From positions 1 to 11,025 of the forward strand of contig DASXYU010000031.1 of NCBI GenBank assembly GCA_036502295.1: 11,025 bases of DNA. Direction: 5' to 3'. The position numbers and the translations under genes were made by a program. The stretch comes from DASXYU01 sp036502295. Lineage in GTDB: Bacteria > Actinomycetota > Actinomycetes > Mycobacteriales > Jatrophihabitantaceae. Of the stretch, positions 1 to 5,644 are shown piece by piece (positions within the stretch are counted from its first letter, which is position 1; each line of letters opens with the position of its first letter). Under the pieces are notes generated by a model that saw only the letters and a list, made by a program, of their open reading frames with translations, searched no databases and had not been told where the DNA came from.

Positions 1-762
1 GTTCAGCTCCGCGAGGCTATCAAGACCGATCAGGTGCATCTCGACTTCCAACCCGAGTTCGACCTACATACGCGGTCCGTGCTCGGCGTGGAGGCATTGG
101 TGCGCTGGGAACACCCCCACCGTGGTCTGTTGGATCCCACGGAGTTCGTACAGCTGGCGGAAACCAGTGGGGTGATCGAGGCGTTGGGGGAGTGGACGTT
201 GCGTGCCGCGTGCCAACAGCGTGCAGTTTGGCAGGCAGAGATGCCAGCCGCCGACTTCGCGGTTCGCGTCAACGTGTCCCCGCTGCAGCTGGACAATCCA
301 GCCTTCGTCGAGCTGGTCAGTGTGGTGCTGTCAGCGACGGGGACCCAGCCGGGCGATCTATGCCTGGAAGTGACCGAGCGCGGAGAACCGAAGGATGCCG
401 CCACGATGGCCGATGTCCTACTCGGTCTTCGACAGATGGGCATCACGATCGCGCTGGACGACTTCGGTGTGGGTCGCAACGGACTACTCAGGTTGCGCGA
501 GAACTTGTATGACGTCATCAAGATCGATCAGGCGTTCGTACGGAATCTGATACCTGATTCGGGTGACGCCACGATCGTGGCCGCGATTCTTAGACTTGGT
601 GACGACTTGGGTATGGATGTGGTCGCCGAAGGTATTGACTCCGAGGTGGCTCTCGCCGAATTGATTCGGCTCGGCTGCCGCAAGGGGCAAGGGTTCCTGC
701 TCGGCGAGCCGATGGCCGCGGCTGACATCACCGAGCTACTGGCGCTCGATGAATCTCGATGA
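1..762 (+). CDS. EAL-domain protein, cyclic-di-GMP phosphodiesterase type (5' end outside window)
   Basis: The reading frame is open from base 1, so the start and any upstream GGDEF, PAS or membrane part lie outside; 253 residues are visible, almost all of them an EAL domain. EAL enzymes hydrolyse the second messenger cyclic di-GMP to pGpG. Metal- and substrate-binding positions are present: the E-A-L signature (visible residues 31-33), Asn91 in NVSPLQL, Glu123, the Asp pair 153-154, Lys174 in IKID, Glu210 in AEGI and Gln230 in GQGF. The loop after the Asp pair reads DDFGVGRNGL, where active enzymes usually have DDFG(T/A)GYSSL; this loop 6 helps dimerisation and catalysis, so activity may be reduced or lost. 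The domain runs to the C-terminus, with no extra domain after it. Family assignment is firm; catalytic activity is not. Confidence 0.93.
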   Translation, partial: VQLREAIKTDQVHLDFQPEFDLHTRSVLGVEALVRWEHPHRGLLDPTEFVQLAETSGVIEALGEWTLRAACQQRAVWQAEMPAADFAVRVNVSPLQLDNPAFVELVSVVLSATGTQPGDLCLEVTERGEPKDAATMADVLLGLRQMGITIALDDFGVGRNGLLRLRENLYDVIKIDQAFVRNLIPDSGDATIVAAILRLGDDLGMDVVAEGIDSEVALAELIRLGCRKGQGFLLGEPMAAADITELLALDESR

Positions 763-830
763 TTCGTCGGCGCCAGTATTGCTTGACGACAGAATCGTCA
801 GCTATGTAAGAAGTGTGTGAGCCTCGGGTG

Positions 831-849
831 GCCCCTGCCTTGGGCTTTT
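831..849 (+). terminator. Possible weak intrinsic terminator after the EAL gene
   Basis: A 4-bp stem (GCCC at 831-834, GGGC at 842-845) with a 7-base loop is followed by TTTT at 846-849, 69 bases after the EAL stop codon. The stem is short for a high-GC genome. A second small hairpin, TGACGA/TCGTCA at 784-800 with a 5-base loop, lies just after the stop. Either could assist termination, but neither is strong. Confidence 0.3.
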
Positions 850-906
850 CTCGTTCACGCTGATTCGGACCCCCCGCCGGATCGATCGTGAGCATCAGGG
901 GACGAA

Positions 907-945
907 GCGGCGGCCCCCTACTCTGTAGCCGTAGGGGGCCGCCGC
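907..945. repeat. Perfect 15-bp inverted repeat, GC-rich hairpin (possible bidirectional terminator)
   Basis: The arm at 907-921 (GCGGCGGCCCCCTAC) is exactly complementary to the arm at 931-945, with a 9-base loop. This is a very stable stem with no T-tract on either strand, a form often seen as a terminator-like hairpin in high-GC actinobacteria. It lies 145 bases after the EAL stop and is the best candidate for ending that transcript. It could equally be the end of a lost mobile element or a structured RNA. Confidence 0.6.
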
Positions 946-1002
946 GTTCGTGAGGCCCCAGTTGCGCGCAAATCCCCCCGGACATCGGCGCGGTACTAGG
1001 CA

Positions 1003-1050
1003 GGTCAGGGGCCTTACCGCCAATCCCCCGACGACGGGAGGCCCCTGACC
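1003..1050. repeat. 11-bp inverted repeat with nested stem
   Basis: GGTCAGGGGCC at 1003-1013 pairs perfectly with GGCCCCTGACC at 1040-1050. Inside, TCCC (1024-1027) pairs with GGGA (1036-1039), so the inner stem stacks directly on the right arm and leaves a 10-base bulge on the left. No T-tract follows. Together with its two neighbouring inverted repeats it fills an otherwise geneless stretch. Function unknown: terminator, structured RNA or element end are all possible. Confidence 0.5.
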
Positions 1051-1053
1051 GCT

Positions 1054-1087
1054 CTAGGAAGTATCTTCCACGGAAGATACTTCCTAG
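1054..1087. promoter_or_regulatory. 34-bp palindrome with GGAAGT cores, probable protein-binding site
   Basis: Arms of 16 bp (1054-1069 and 1072-1087) are perfectly complementary around the two bases AC. Each arm also contains its own small dyad (GGAAG TAT CTTCC; GGAAG ATA CTTCC), giving a nested, four-half-site arrangement typical of operators rather than terminators. It is AT-richer than the flanking DNA. The GGAAGT core recurs three times just upstream of the antitoxin gene, which suggests the same regulator, most simply the Xre-type antitoxin, binds both places. That link is inference. Confidence 0.5.
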
Positions 1088-1118
1088 TCAAGCATTATCC
1101 GAAGATTCGTGCGCTCGG

Positions 1119-1181
1119 CATCCGCGGCGCCTCGCCGACCTGGGCCGCGCATTCCGTCCATGGCTCGTGGATGGCTACCCC
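1119..1181 (+). pseudogene. Remnant of a RES-domain toxin gene 3' end
   Basis: Read from 1119 this gives HPRRLADLGRAFRP, then WLVDGYPL. The intact toxin downstream has PPRLADLGRAFRP, then HADMPAAVHAYLRS. Bases 1127-1160 are identical to 2168-2201. After the identity ends, 1167-1179 still matches 2223-2235 at 11 of 13 bases, with the remnant lacking 15 bases, an in-frame loss of five codons. This fits an old, diverged copy of a RES gene tail rather than a chance repeat. There is no start codon or upstream RES domain attached, so it is not a functional gene. Confidence 0.6.
1127..1160 (+). repeat. 34-bp direct repeat, upstream copy
   Basis: Identical to 2168-2201, exactly 1041 bases downstream (a multiple of three, so both copies are in the same codon phase of the toxin tail). 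The two copies flank the antitoxin gene and most of the toxin gene. Recombination between them would delete the antitoxin and the toxin active-site region. Confidence 0.85.
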
Positions 1182-1245
1182 CTGGCCTCGCCATATTCGG
1201 GTAGCGGAGCCTTGGTGGCCAGTTGGTTCGTCGCGAGCTACAGTA

Positions 1246-1276
1246 GGAAGTGAAACCGGAAGTGCTTAAGGAAGTG
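1246..1276 (+). promoter_or_regulatory. Three GGAAGTG direct repeats at exact 12-bp spacing, probable antitoxin operator
   Basis: GGAAGTG occurs at 1246-1252, 1258-1264 and 1270-1276, a strict 12-bp period that places the sites near the same face of the helix about one turn apart. A TANNNT-type -10 (TACAGT, 1239-1244) lies just before the first repeat, with no clear -35. The repeats would therefore sit over the start of transcription of the toxin-antitoxin operon. The last repeat runs into the purine-rich ribosome binding region (GGAGAGGGG, 1276-1284), 11 bases before the antitoxin ATG. RES-Xre antitoxins are known to repress their own promoters; that these are the sites is inference. Confidence 0.5.
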
Positions 1277-1295
1277 GAGAGGGGTTGATGTAGGG

Positions 1296-1643
1296 ATGAG
1301 CGACGTACTGGAACGAGCAGTCGAAGCGCCCGAGATTGTGCAGGCATTACGCGCCTACGGGGTTACGCAGGCCGAAGTGGGCTCGGTCGCTGGTGTTACC
1401 GACCGCGCTGTGCGCGGCTGGGCTCACTCCATGGTGCGCCCCGATCGCTACGACCGTCTTGCGCAACTTCGGGATCTGGTTGTGCTGTTGTCGGACTCGC
1501 TGAGCGCCCGCGGGGTGGGTCAGTGGTTGCACGCCCGCAACAGGATGCTGGGCGGACAGCGTCCGATCGACGTTCTCGCCGAGGGGCGCTTCGCGGACGC
1601 CCAAGCGGCAGCGCAGGCATTCGTGGACGGGTCCTACGTCTGA
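1296..1643 (+). CDS. MbcA/ParS/Xre-type antitoxin of a RES-Xre toxin-antitoxin pair
   Basis: This 115-residue protein has an N-terminal Xre-like helix-turn-helix (about residues 14-45, with the TQAEVGSVAGVTDRAVRGW pattern) and a C-terminal antitoxin domain (about 60-115). The hallmark of that domain is Trp77 followed by NRMLGG, RPID (89-92) and a closing Gly-Ser-Tyr. In this family the C-terminal helix blocks the NAD-binding pocket of the RES toxin, and the complex represses its own promoter. The ATG follows a purine-rich stretch at 1276-1284; another ATG at 1288 is closed at once by TAG. The stop codon lies two bases before a GTG that opens the toxin coding sequence, typical of translational coupling. 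The adjoining RES gene supports the assignment strongly. Confidence 0.88.
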   Translation: MSDVLERAVEAPEIVQALRAYGVTQAEVGSVAGVTDRAVRGWAHSMVRPDRYDRLAQLRDLVVLLSDSLSARGVGQWLHARNRMLGGQRPIDVLAEGRFADAQAAAQAFVDGSYV

Positions 1644-1645
1644 AC

Positions 1646-1717
1646 GTGCCACTAGATTCCGATGAGCTGAGGGCAGCACTCGACGGATTGCCCGCCTACG
1701 AGGTCTCCGGTGAGTTT
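1646..1717 (+). other. Out-of-frame N-terminal coding segment of the RES toxin
   Basis: A GTG two bases after the antitoxin stop opens a frame reading VPLDSDELRAALDGLPAYEV then SGEF, which resembles the amphipathic leader of this toxin family. It then runs out of frame to a stop at 1760-1762. Removing one T from the TTT at 1715-1717 would join it directly to FWHQGPVRHPL in the toxin frame, giving one protein of about 213 residues that matches the family layout (hydrophobic-Trp-Arg/His-Gln near residue 24). So the native toxin start was probably 1646, and a one-base insertion, or a sequencing error, separates the two parts. Confidence 0.55.
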
Positions 1718-2288
1718 CTGGCATCAAGGTCCGGTCCGTCATCCGCTGACGTCCTTCCCTGATCCTGCGGTTTCCGACGGGCGTTATCACCGTCGCGGCG
1801 AAACTGGGGTCTGGTACGCATCTGACCGTGAGCAGGCGGCGTGGGCCGAGATGCTGCGTCACTTCACCGACGACGGTGTCGATCCCTTCGAGATCCGCCG
1901 TCGCATCGGCCGCGTCCGTGTCGTTGGCTTGTCTGTTCTGGACCTAACCGACTTCAGCGTCCAACATGCGCTCGGCCTCACCGAGGCGGACCTGATCGGC
2001 GACGACTACGCCGCGACTCAGGCAGTGGCAGCTGCCGCCCGCGACGTTGGCTTTGATGGCCTGCTCGCACCTTCAGCTGCACTAGCCGGTCGGCTCACAC
2101 TCGTCATCTTCGCGCCAGGACAACGCGCCGTCTCGGCTGAGCTTTCGCGGGTGTGTCAACCGCCGCCGCGCCTCGCCGACCTGGGCCGCGCATTCCGTCC
2201 ACATGCGGACATGCCCGCCGCGGTGCATGCCTACCTGCGATCGCTCTTCACTGCTGGTTCGGAGGTCATCCGCCGTAATCGCAGTTAA
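1710..2288 (+). CDS. RES-domain toxin (NAD+-degrading type), probably 5'-frameshifted
   Basis: RES toxins are ADP-ribosyl-transferase-fold enzymes that destroy or transfer from NAD+. The Arg, Glu and Ser that name the family are present: Arg25 in DGRY, Glu47 in AAWAE and Ser122 in LLAPSAA. Also present are VWYASDRE and LDLTD, with GDDY, the family's middle signature. The in-frame start used here is GTG 1710, preceded by GAGG (1700-1703) at six bases, which gives 192 residues but removes the family's usual N-terminal leader. That leader lies in another frame from GTG 1646. If the shift is real, translation from 1646 is truncated and the toxin depends on the internal GTG, so it may be weak or dead. 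The last codons are also the source of the 34-bp repeat. The stop at 2286-2288 abuts the stop of the opposing gene. Confidence 0.8.
   Translation: MSFWHQGPVRHPLTSFPDPAVSDGRYHRRGETGVWYASDREQAAWAEMLRHFTDDGVDPFEIRRRIGRVRVVGLSVLDLTDFSVQHALGLTEADLIGDDYAATQAVAAAARDVGFDGLLAPSAALAGRLTLVIFAPGQRAVSAELSRVCQPPPRLADLGRAFRPHADMPAAVHAYLRSLFTAGSEVIRRNRS
2168..2201 (+). repeat. 34-bp direct repeat, downstream copy inside the RES toxin
   Basis: Encodes the RLADLGRAFRP segment near the toxin C-terminus and is identical to 1127-1160. The copy here is embedded in an intact reading frame, so it is likely the parental or better-preserved one. Confidence 0.85.
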
Positions 2289-2786
2289 CTACGCGTCGGT
2301 GTTCTCCGCGTCGACCACGGGCGGCAGGACGGACCATGGGAAGTTGATCCAGCGGTCGGTGCGCTTCCAGACGTAGTCGGCCTTGATGATCGAGTGAGGT
2401 TTCTCGTAGACGACCGCGGTGCGCACTTCGATGATGTGTTCCGCACAGAACGTCTTCACGAGATCCAGCGTCGCGCCGGTGTCGGCGACGTCATCGCAGA
2501 TGAGCACCTTCGAACCCGAAAGGTCCACCGGCTGGGGAACCGGGGGGAGCATGACCGGCATCTCCAGCCTCTCGTCCACGCCGGTGTAGAACTCGACGTT
2601 GATCACGTGCAGGTTCTTCACCGCGAGCGCATACCCGAGCGAGCCGGCGAGGAAGAACCCGCCGCGGGCAATGGCAAGGATGATGTCCGGGCGAAAGCCG
2701 TCCTCGGCGATCGTGACGGCAAGTTCACGTCCGGCGATCCCGAAGATCTCCCAGGTCAGGGTTTCGCGCTCGTCAGCACTCGACAT
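2289..2786 (-). CDS. Phosphoribosyltransferase (type I PRTase family)
   Basis: A 165-residue cytoplasmic enzyme expected to join a base to PRPP. The PRPP-binding loop is clear at residues 94-107 (VLICDDVADTGATL, with the acidic pair and the TGAT phosphate loop). An IARGG motif at 39-43 forms the pyrophosphate loop, and the C-terminus ends in an aromatic WINFPWSVLPP stretch, as in hypoxanthine/xanthine-guanine type PRTases. The open frame extends far upstream, but the ATG at 2784-2786 fits family length. No clear Shine-Dalgarno precedes it, and the 72-base gap to the divergent mutase gene would be its promoter region. The stop codon directly abuts that of the toxin with no room for a terminator. 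Substrate base cannot be told from sequence; salvage of guanine, xanthine or hypoxanthine is most likely. Confidence 0.85.
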   Translation of the reverse strand: MSSADERETLTWEIFGIAGRELAVTIAEDGFRPDIILAIARGGFFLAGSLGYALAVKNLHVINVEFYTGVDERLEMPVMLPPVPQPVDLSGSKVLICDDVADTGATLDLVKTFCAEHIIEVRTAVVYEKPHSIIKADYVWKRTDRWINFPWSVLPPVVDAENTDA

Positions 2787-2823
2787 ATCGGCAGCTTGCC
2801 AGATGGGGCACGTCACAACAGGG

Positions 2824-2858
2824 TTGGGCGATCTACTAGGACGTCCTAGAGTCGGAAC
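2824..2858 (+). promoter_or_regulatory. Leaderless promoter of the mutase gene
   Basis: TTGGGC (2824-2829) and TAGAGT (2847-2852) are separated by exactly 17 bases, and the A of the ATG at 2859 lies seven bases after the -10, the usual distance to +1. No Shine-Dalgarno sequence is present. This matches the actinobacterial leaderless pattern in which the start codon is the first transcribed triplet. Confidence 0.55.
2836..2849. promoter_or_regulatory. Perfect 14-bp palindromic operator candidate
   Basis: CTAGGACGTCCTAG is its own reverse complement. It occupies the spacer and the first bases of the -10 of the predicted mutase promoter, a position where a bound repressor would block RNA polymerase. 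It also lies in the shared region driving the divergent phosphoribosyltransferase. The form suits a dimeric TetR-, GntR- or MarR-type regulator; which one is not identifiable here, and no regulator gene lies in the window. Confidence 0.55.
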
Positions 2859-4844
2859 ATGCCGTTCCCCACTGATGCGGAGCGCGACAAGCCTTGGCTG
2901 ATGCGCACGTACGCCGGTCACTCGTCCGCTGTCGAGTCCAACGCTCTCTATCGCCGCAACCTCGGCAAGGGTCAGACCGGCCTCTCGGTCGCCTTCGATC
3001 TGCCCACCCAGACCGGGTATGACCCGGACGCCGAACTGGCGCGCGGCGAGGTGGGCAAGGTCGGCGTACCGGTGAGCCATGTCGGTGATGTGCGCACGCT
3101 CTTCGCCGACGTGCCGCTTGAGCAGATGAACACGTCGATGACGATCAACGCTCCGGCGATGTACCTGCTTGCGCTTTACCTCACGGTCGCCGAGGAGCAG
3201 GGCGCGGACTTCACGAAGCTGTCGGGCACGACCCAGAACGACATCATCAAGGAATACCTCTCGCGGGGCACCTACGTCTTCCCGCCTGCGCCGTCGATGC
3301 GTCTCATCACCGACGTCATCACCTACACGGTGACGAACGTCCCCAAGTGGAACCCGATCAACATCTGCAGCTATCACCTGCAGGAGGCGGGTGCGACGCC
3401 CGTGCAGGAGGTCGCGTTCGCGATGGCCACCGCCATCGCCGTCCTCGACGCGGTGCGTGACTCCGGGCAGGTGCCGGCCGAGCAGTTCGGCGCCGTGGTC
3501 GGTCGAATCTCCTTCTTCGTCAACGCGGGCGTGCGGTTCATCGAGGAGATGTGCAAGCTGCGCGCCTTCGGCGAGCTCTGGGACGAGCTCACCCGCGAGC
3601 GGTACGGAGTCACCGACGCCAAGCAGCGTCGCTTCCGCTACGGCGTGCAGGTCAACTCCCTCGGACTCACCGAGGCGCAGCCCGAGAACAACGTCTACCG
3701 CATCCTGCTCGAGATGCTCGCCGTCACCTCCGCGCGGGACGCACGGGCCCGCTCGGTGCAGCTGCCTGCGTGGAACGAGGCGCTGGGGCTACCGCGTCCC
3801 TGGGACCAGCAGTGGTCGCTGCGCATGCAGCAGGTGCTCGCCTACGAATCGGACCTGCTCGAGTACGACGACATCTTCGCCGGCTCGCACGTGGTGGAGG
3901 CGAAGACCGCCGCCATCAAGGACGGCGCCAAGGCTGAGATCGACCGGATACTCGCGATGGGCGGGGCGGTAGCCGCGGTCGAATCCGGCTACCTGAAGTC
4001 CGAGCTCGTCTCGTCCCTGGCCCAGCGTCGCCGTCGGATCGAGTCCGGCGACGACGTCGTGGTGGGGGTCAACCGGTTCACCGAGACCGAGCCGAACCCG
4101 CTCGTCGGTGGCTCCGACGGTGGCATCCTCACCGTCGACCCGGCGGTCGAGGAGGCAGCGAAGGCGGCGTTGGTCCAGTGGCGCGCCGGGCGTGACGCGA
4201 CGGCGGTCACTGCCGCACTCGATGTCCTGCGCACTGCGGCCGGCACGTCGCAGAACTTGATGGAGGCCTCGCTCGCCTGCGCCCGTGTCGGTGCGACCGT
4301 CGGGGAGTGGGCCGGGGTGCTGCGCGAGGTCTTCGGTGAGTACCGCCCGCCGACCGGCGTCGCCGCGGCCTCCGGCGGCGGCAACGAACAGTCGCTCACC
4401 GAGGTACAACAGCGAGTCAAGAAGCTGGGCGCGGAGCTTGGGCGTCCATTGAAGTTCCTCGTCGGCAAACCCGGCCTCGATGGCCACTCCAATGGTGCCG
4501 AGCAGATCGCCGTCCGCGCCCGGGACGCCGGATTCGAGGTCGTCTACTCCGGCATCCGCCTTACTCCGCAGCAGATCGTCGCCGCAGCGGTGGAGGAGGA
4601 CGTGGACGTCGTGGGCCTCTCCGTCCTGTCCGGGTCGCACATGTCGGTCGTGCCGCAGGTCGTCGAAGGTCTGCGCGGGGCAGGGTTGGGCGACGTTCCG
4701 GTGATCGCCGGCGGCATCATCCCCGAGTCCGACGCGGCGGCCCTGCACGAAGCGGGCGTGGCGAAGGTCTTCACCCCGAAGGATTTCGAGATCACCGACG
4801 TCCTCAGTCAGATCGTCGACGCCATTGAGTTCGCGCGCTCGTAA
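2859..4844 (+). CDS. ecm: Ethylmalonyl-CoA mutase, coenzyme B12-dependent (MeaA/Ecm type)
   Basis: This 661-residue protein carries the catalytic TIM barrel (about 10-490) and its own B12-binding domain (about 530-655) on one chain. The B12 signature is complete: DGHSNG with Asp541 and His543 (DxHxxG, His being the lower cobalt ligand), SGSHM at 591-595 and AGGIIP at 617-622. His173 in YHLQEAGA corresponds to the active-site acid of methylmalonyl-CoA mutase. The run SVAFDLPTQTGYDPD (43-57), and the shorter total length, separate it from methylmalonyl-CoA mutase and match the Streptomyces MeaA group. It isomerises (2R)-ethylmalonyl-CoA to methylsuccinyl-CoA in the ethylmalonyl-CoA pathway. The presence of ccr in the same window supports this strongly. 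The ATG coincides with the predicted +1 of a leaderless promoter. An F420-type oxidoreductase gene follows after 23 bases. The symbol meaA is also in use. Confidence 0.93.
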   Translation: MPFPTDAERDKPWLMRTYAGHSSAVESNALYRRNLGKGQTGLSVAFDLPTQTGYDPDAELARGEVGKVGVPVSHVGDVRTLFADVPLEQMNTSMTINAPAMYLLALYLTVAEEQGADFTKLSGTTQNDIIKEYLSRGTYVFPPAPSMRLITDVITYTVTNVPKWNPINICSYHLQEAGATPVQEVAFAMATAIAVLDAVRDSGQVPAEQFGAVVGRISFFVNAGVRFIEEMCKLRAFGELWDELTRERYGVTDAKQRRFRYGVQVNSLGLTEAQPENNVYRILLEMLAVTSARDARARSVQLPAWNEALGLPRPWDQQWSLRMQQVLAYESDLLEYDDIFAGSHVVEAKTAAIKDGAKAEIDRILAMGGAVAAVESGYLKSELVSSLAQRRRRIESGDDVVVGVNRFTETEPNPLVGGSDGGILTVDPAVEEAAKAALVQWRAGRDATAVTAALDVLRTAAGTSQNLMEASLACARVGATVGEWAGVLREVFGEYRPPTGVAAASGGGNEQSLTEVQQRVKKLGAELGRPLKFLVGKPGLDGHSNGAEQIAVRARDAGFEVVYSGIRLTPQQIVAAAVEEDVDVVGLSVLSGSHMSVVPQVVEGLRGAGLGDVPVIAGGIIPESDAAALHEAGVAKVFTPKDFEITDVLSQIVDAIEFARS

Positions 4845-4867
4845 CCGCCGCTGGGTAGGTTGGATTG

Positions 4868-5644
4868 GTGACCACACGACCAATTCGCATCGCCCTGCAA
4901 CTGCAGCCTCAGCACGCCGATTATGCCGCGATCCGTGACACCGTCCGCCGGGCCGAGGACCTCGGCGCCGATGTCATCTTCAACTGGGACCACTTCTATC
5001 CGCTCTACGGCGAGCCCGAGGGTAAGCACTTCGAGTGCTGGACCATGCTCGGCGCCTGGGCGGAGCAGACCAGCCGCGTGCAGATCGGCGCCCTGGTCAC
5101 CTGCAACAGCTACCGCAACCCCGAACTGCTCGCCGACATGGCGCGCACTGTCGACAACATGAGCGATGGACGCCTCATCTTCGGCATCGGCTCCGGTTGG
5201 TTCCAGAAGGACTACGACGAGTACGGCTACGAGTTCGGCACCGCCGGCGGCCGCCTGGACGCTCTCGCCGAGGCGCTGCCGCGCATCGAGAAGCGACTCG
5301 GCAAGCTCAACCCCGCGCCCACTCGTGACATCCCCGTCCTCATCGGTGGTGGCGGTGAGAAGAAGACGTTGCGGCTCGTCGCGGAGTACGCCGACATCTG
5401 GCATACCTTCGTCAGCGGCGAGGTGCTCGACCACAAGCTCGACGTGCTGAAGCGGCACTGCGAGGCGGTCGAGCGGTCCTTCGGCGACATCGAAATCTCC
5501 GTAGGCGTGCCCGGTGAGGACGCCGTCGCGAAGGCCAAGACGCTGGCCGTCGCCGGGGCGACGCTGTTCACGTACGGCATCGGCGGCCCGGACTACGACC
5601 TGGAGCCGCTCAAGCAGCTCATCGCCTGGCGCGATAGCCAGTGA
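4868..5644 (+). CDS. LLM-class (F420-dependent type) oxidoreductase
   Basis: A 258-residue luciferase-like monooxygenase fold protein. The pattern is that of actinobacterial F420-dependent members: an early NWDHFYPLYGEPEG loop, GALVTCNSYRNPELLADMA, then DGRLIFGIGSGWFQKDYDEYG, and a short C-terminal barrel half with PVLIGGGGEKKTLRLVAEYAD. These bind the deazaflavin F420 at the barrel mouth and pass hydride to an unknown substrate. The chain is shorter than full-length LLM enzymes (about 300-340), common in this subgroup. GTG 4868 is chosen; an in-frame TTG immediately before it would add one residue. It follows the mutase by 23 bases, so it may be co-transcribed. Its stop overlaps the nucS start in GTGA (5641-5644). 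Substrate unknown; F420 rather than FMN use is by family resemblance. Confidence 0.85.
   Translation: MTTRPIRIALQLQPQHADYAAIRDTVRRAEDLGADVIFNWDHFYPLYGEPEGKHFECWTMLGAWAEQTSRVQIGALVTCNSYRNPELLADMARTVDNMSDGRLIFGIGSGWFQKDYDEYGYEFGTAGGRLDALAEALPRIEKRLGKLNPAPTRDIPVLIGGGGEKKTLRLVAEYADIWHTFVSGEVLDHKLDVLKRHCEAVERSFGDIEISVGVPGEDAVAKAKTLAVAGATLFTYGIGGPDYDLEPLKQLIAWRDSQ

Noticed and set aside
962..971. TTGCGCGCAA palindrome as an operator
   Set aside because: Ten-base palindromes of CG-rich sequence are common by chance in this composition, and no promoter or gene start is beside it.
728..985. Minus-strand open frame of 85 codons over the inverted-repeat region
   Set aside because: It runs through the 15-bp hairpin, has an unusual composition, no ribosome binding site and no recognisable domain; best explained by chance in high-GC DNA.
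763..1295. tRNA or other known RNA gene among the hairpins
   Set aside because: I looked for a cloverleaf with a T-loop GTTCGA-like core and found none; the stems do not match a known RNA family that I can recognise.
2787..3377. N-terminal extension of the phosphoribosyltransferase frame to 362 residues
   Set aside because: The extension overlaps the start of the mutase gene antisense and looks like a shadow frame; the conserved family begins at the ATG ending at 2786.
3789..4883. Long minus-strand open frame (364 codons) opposite the mutase gene
   Set aside because: It is antisense to a highly conserved gene, is Asp/Gly/Arg-rich as expected of a shadow frame, and resembles no family.
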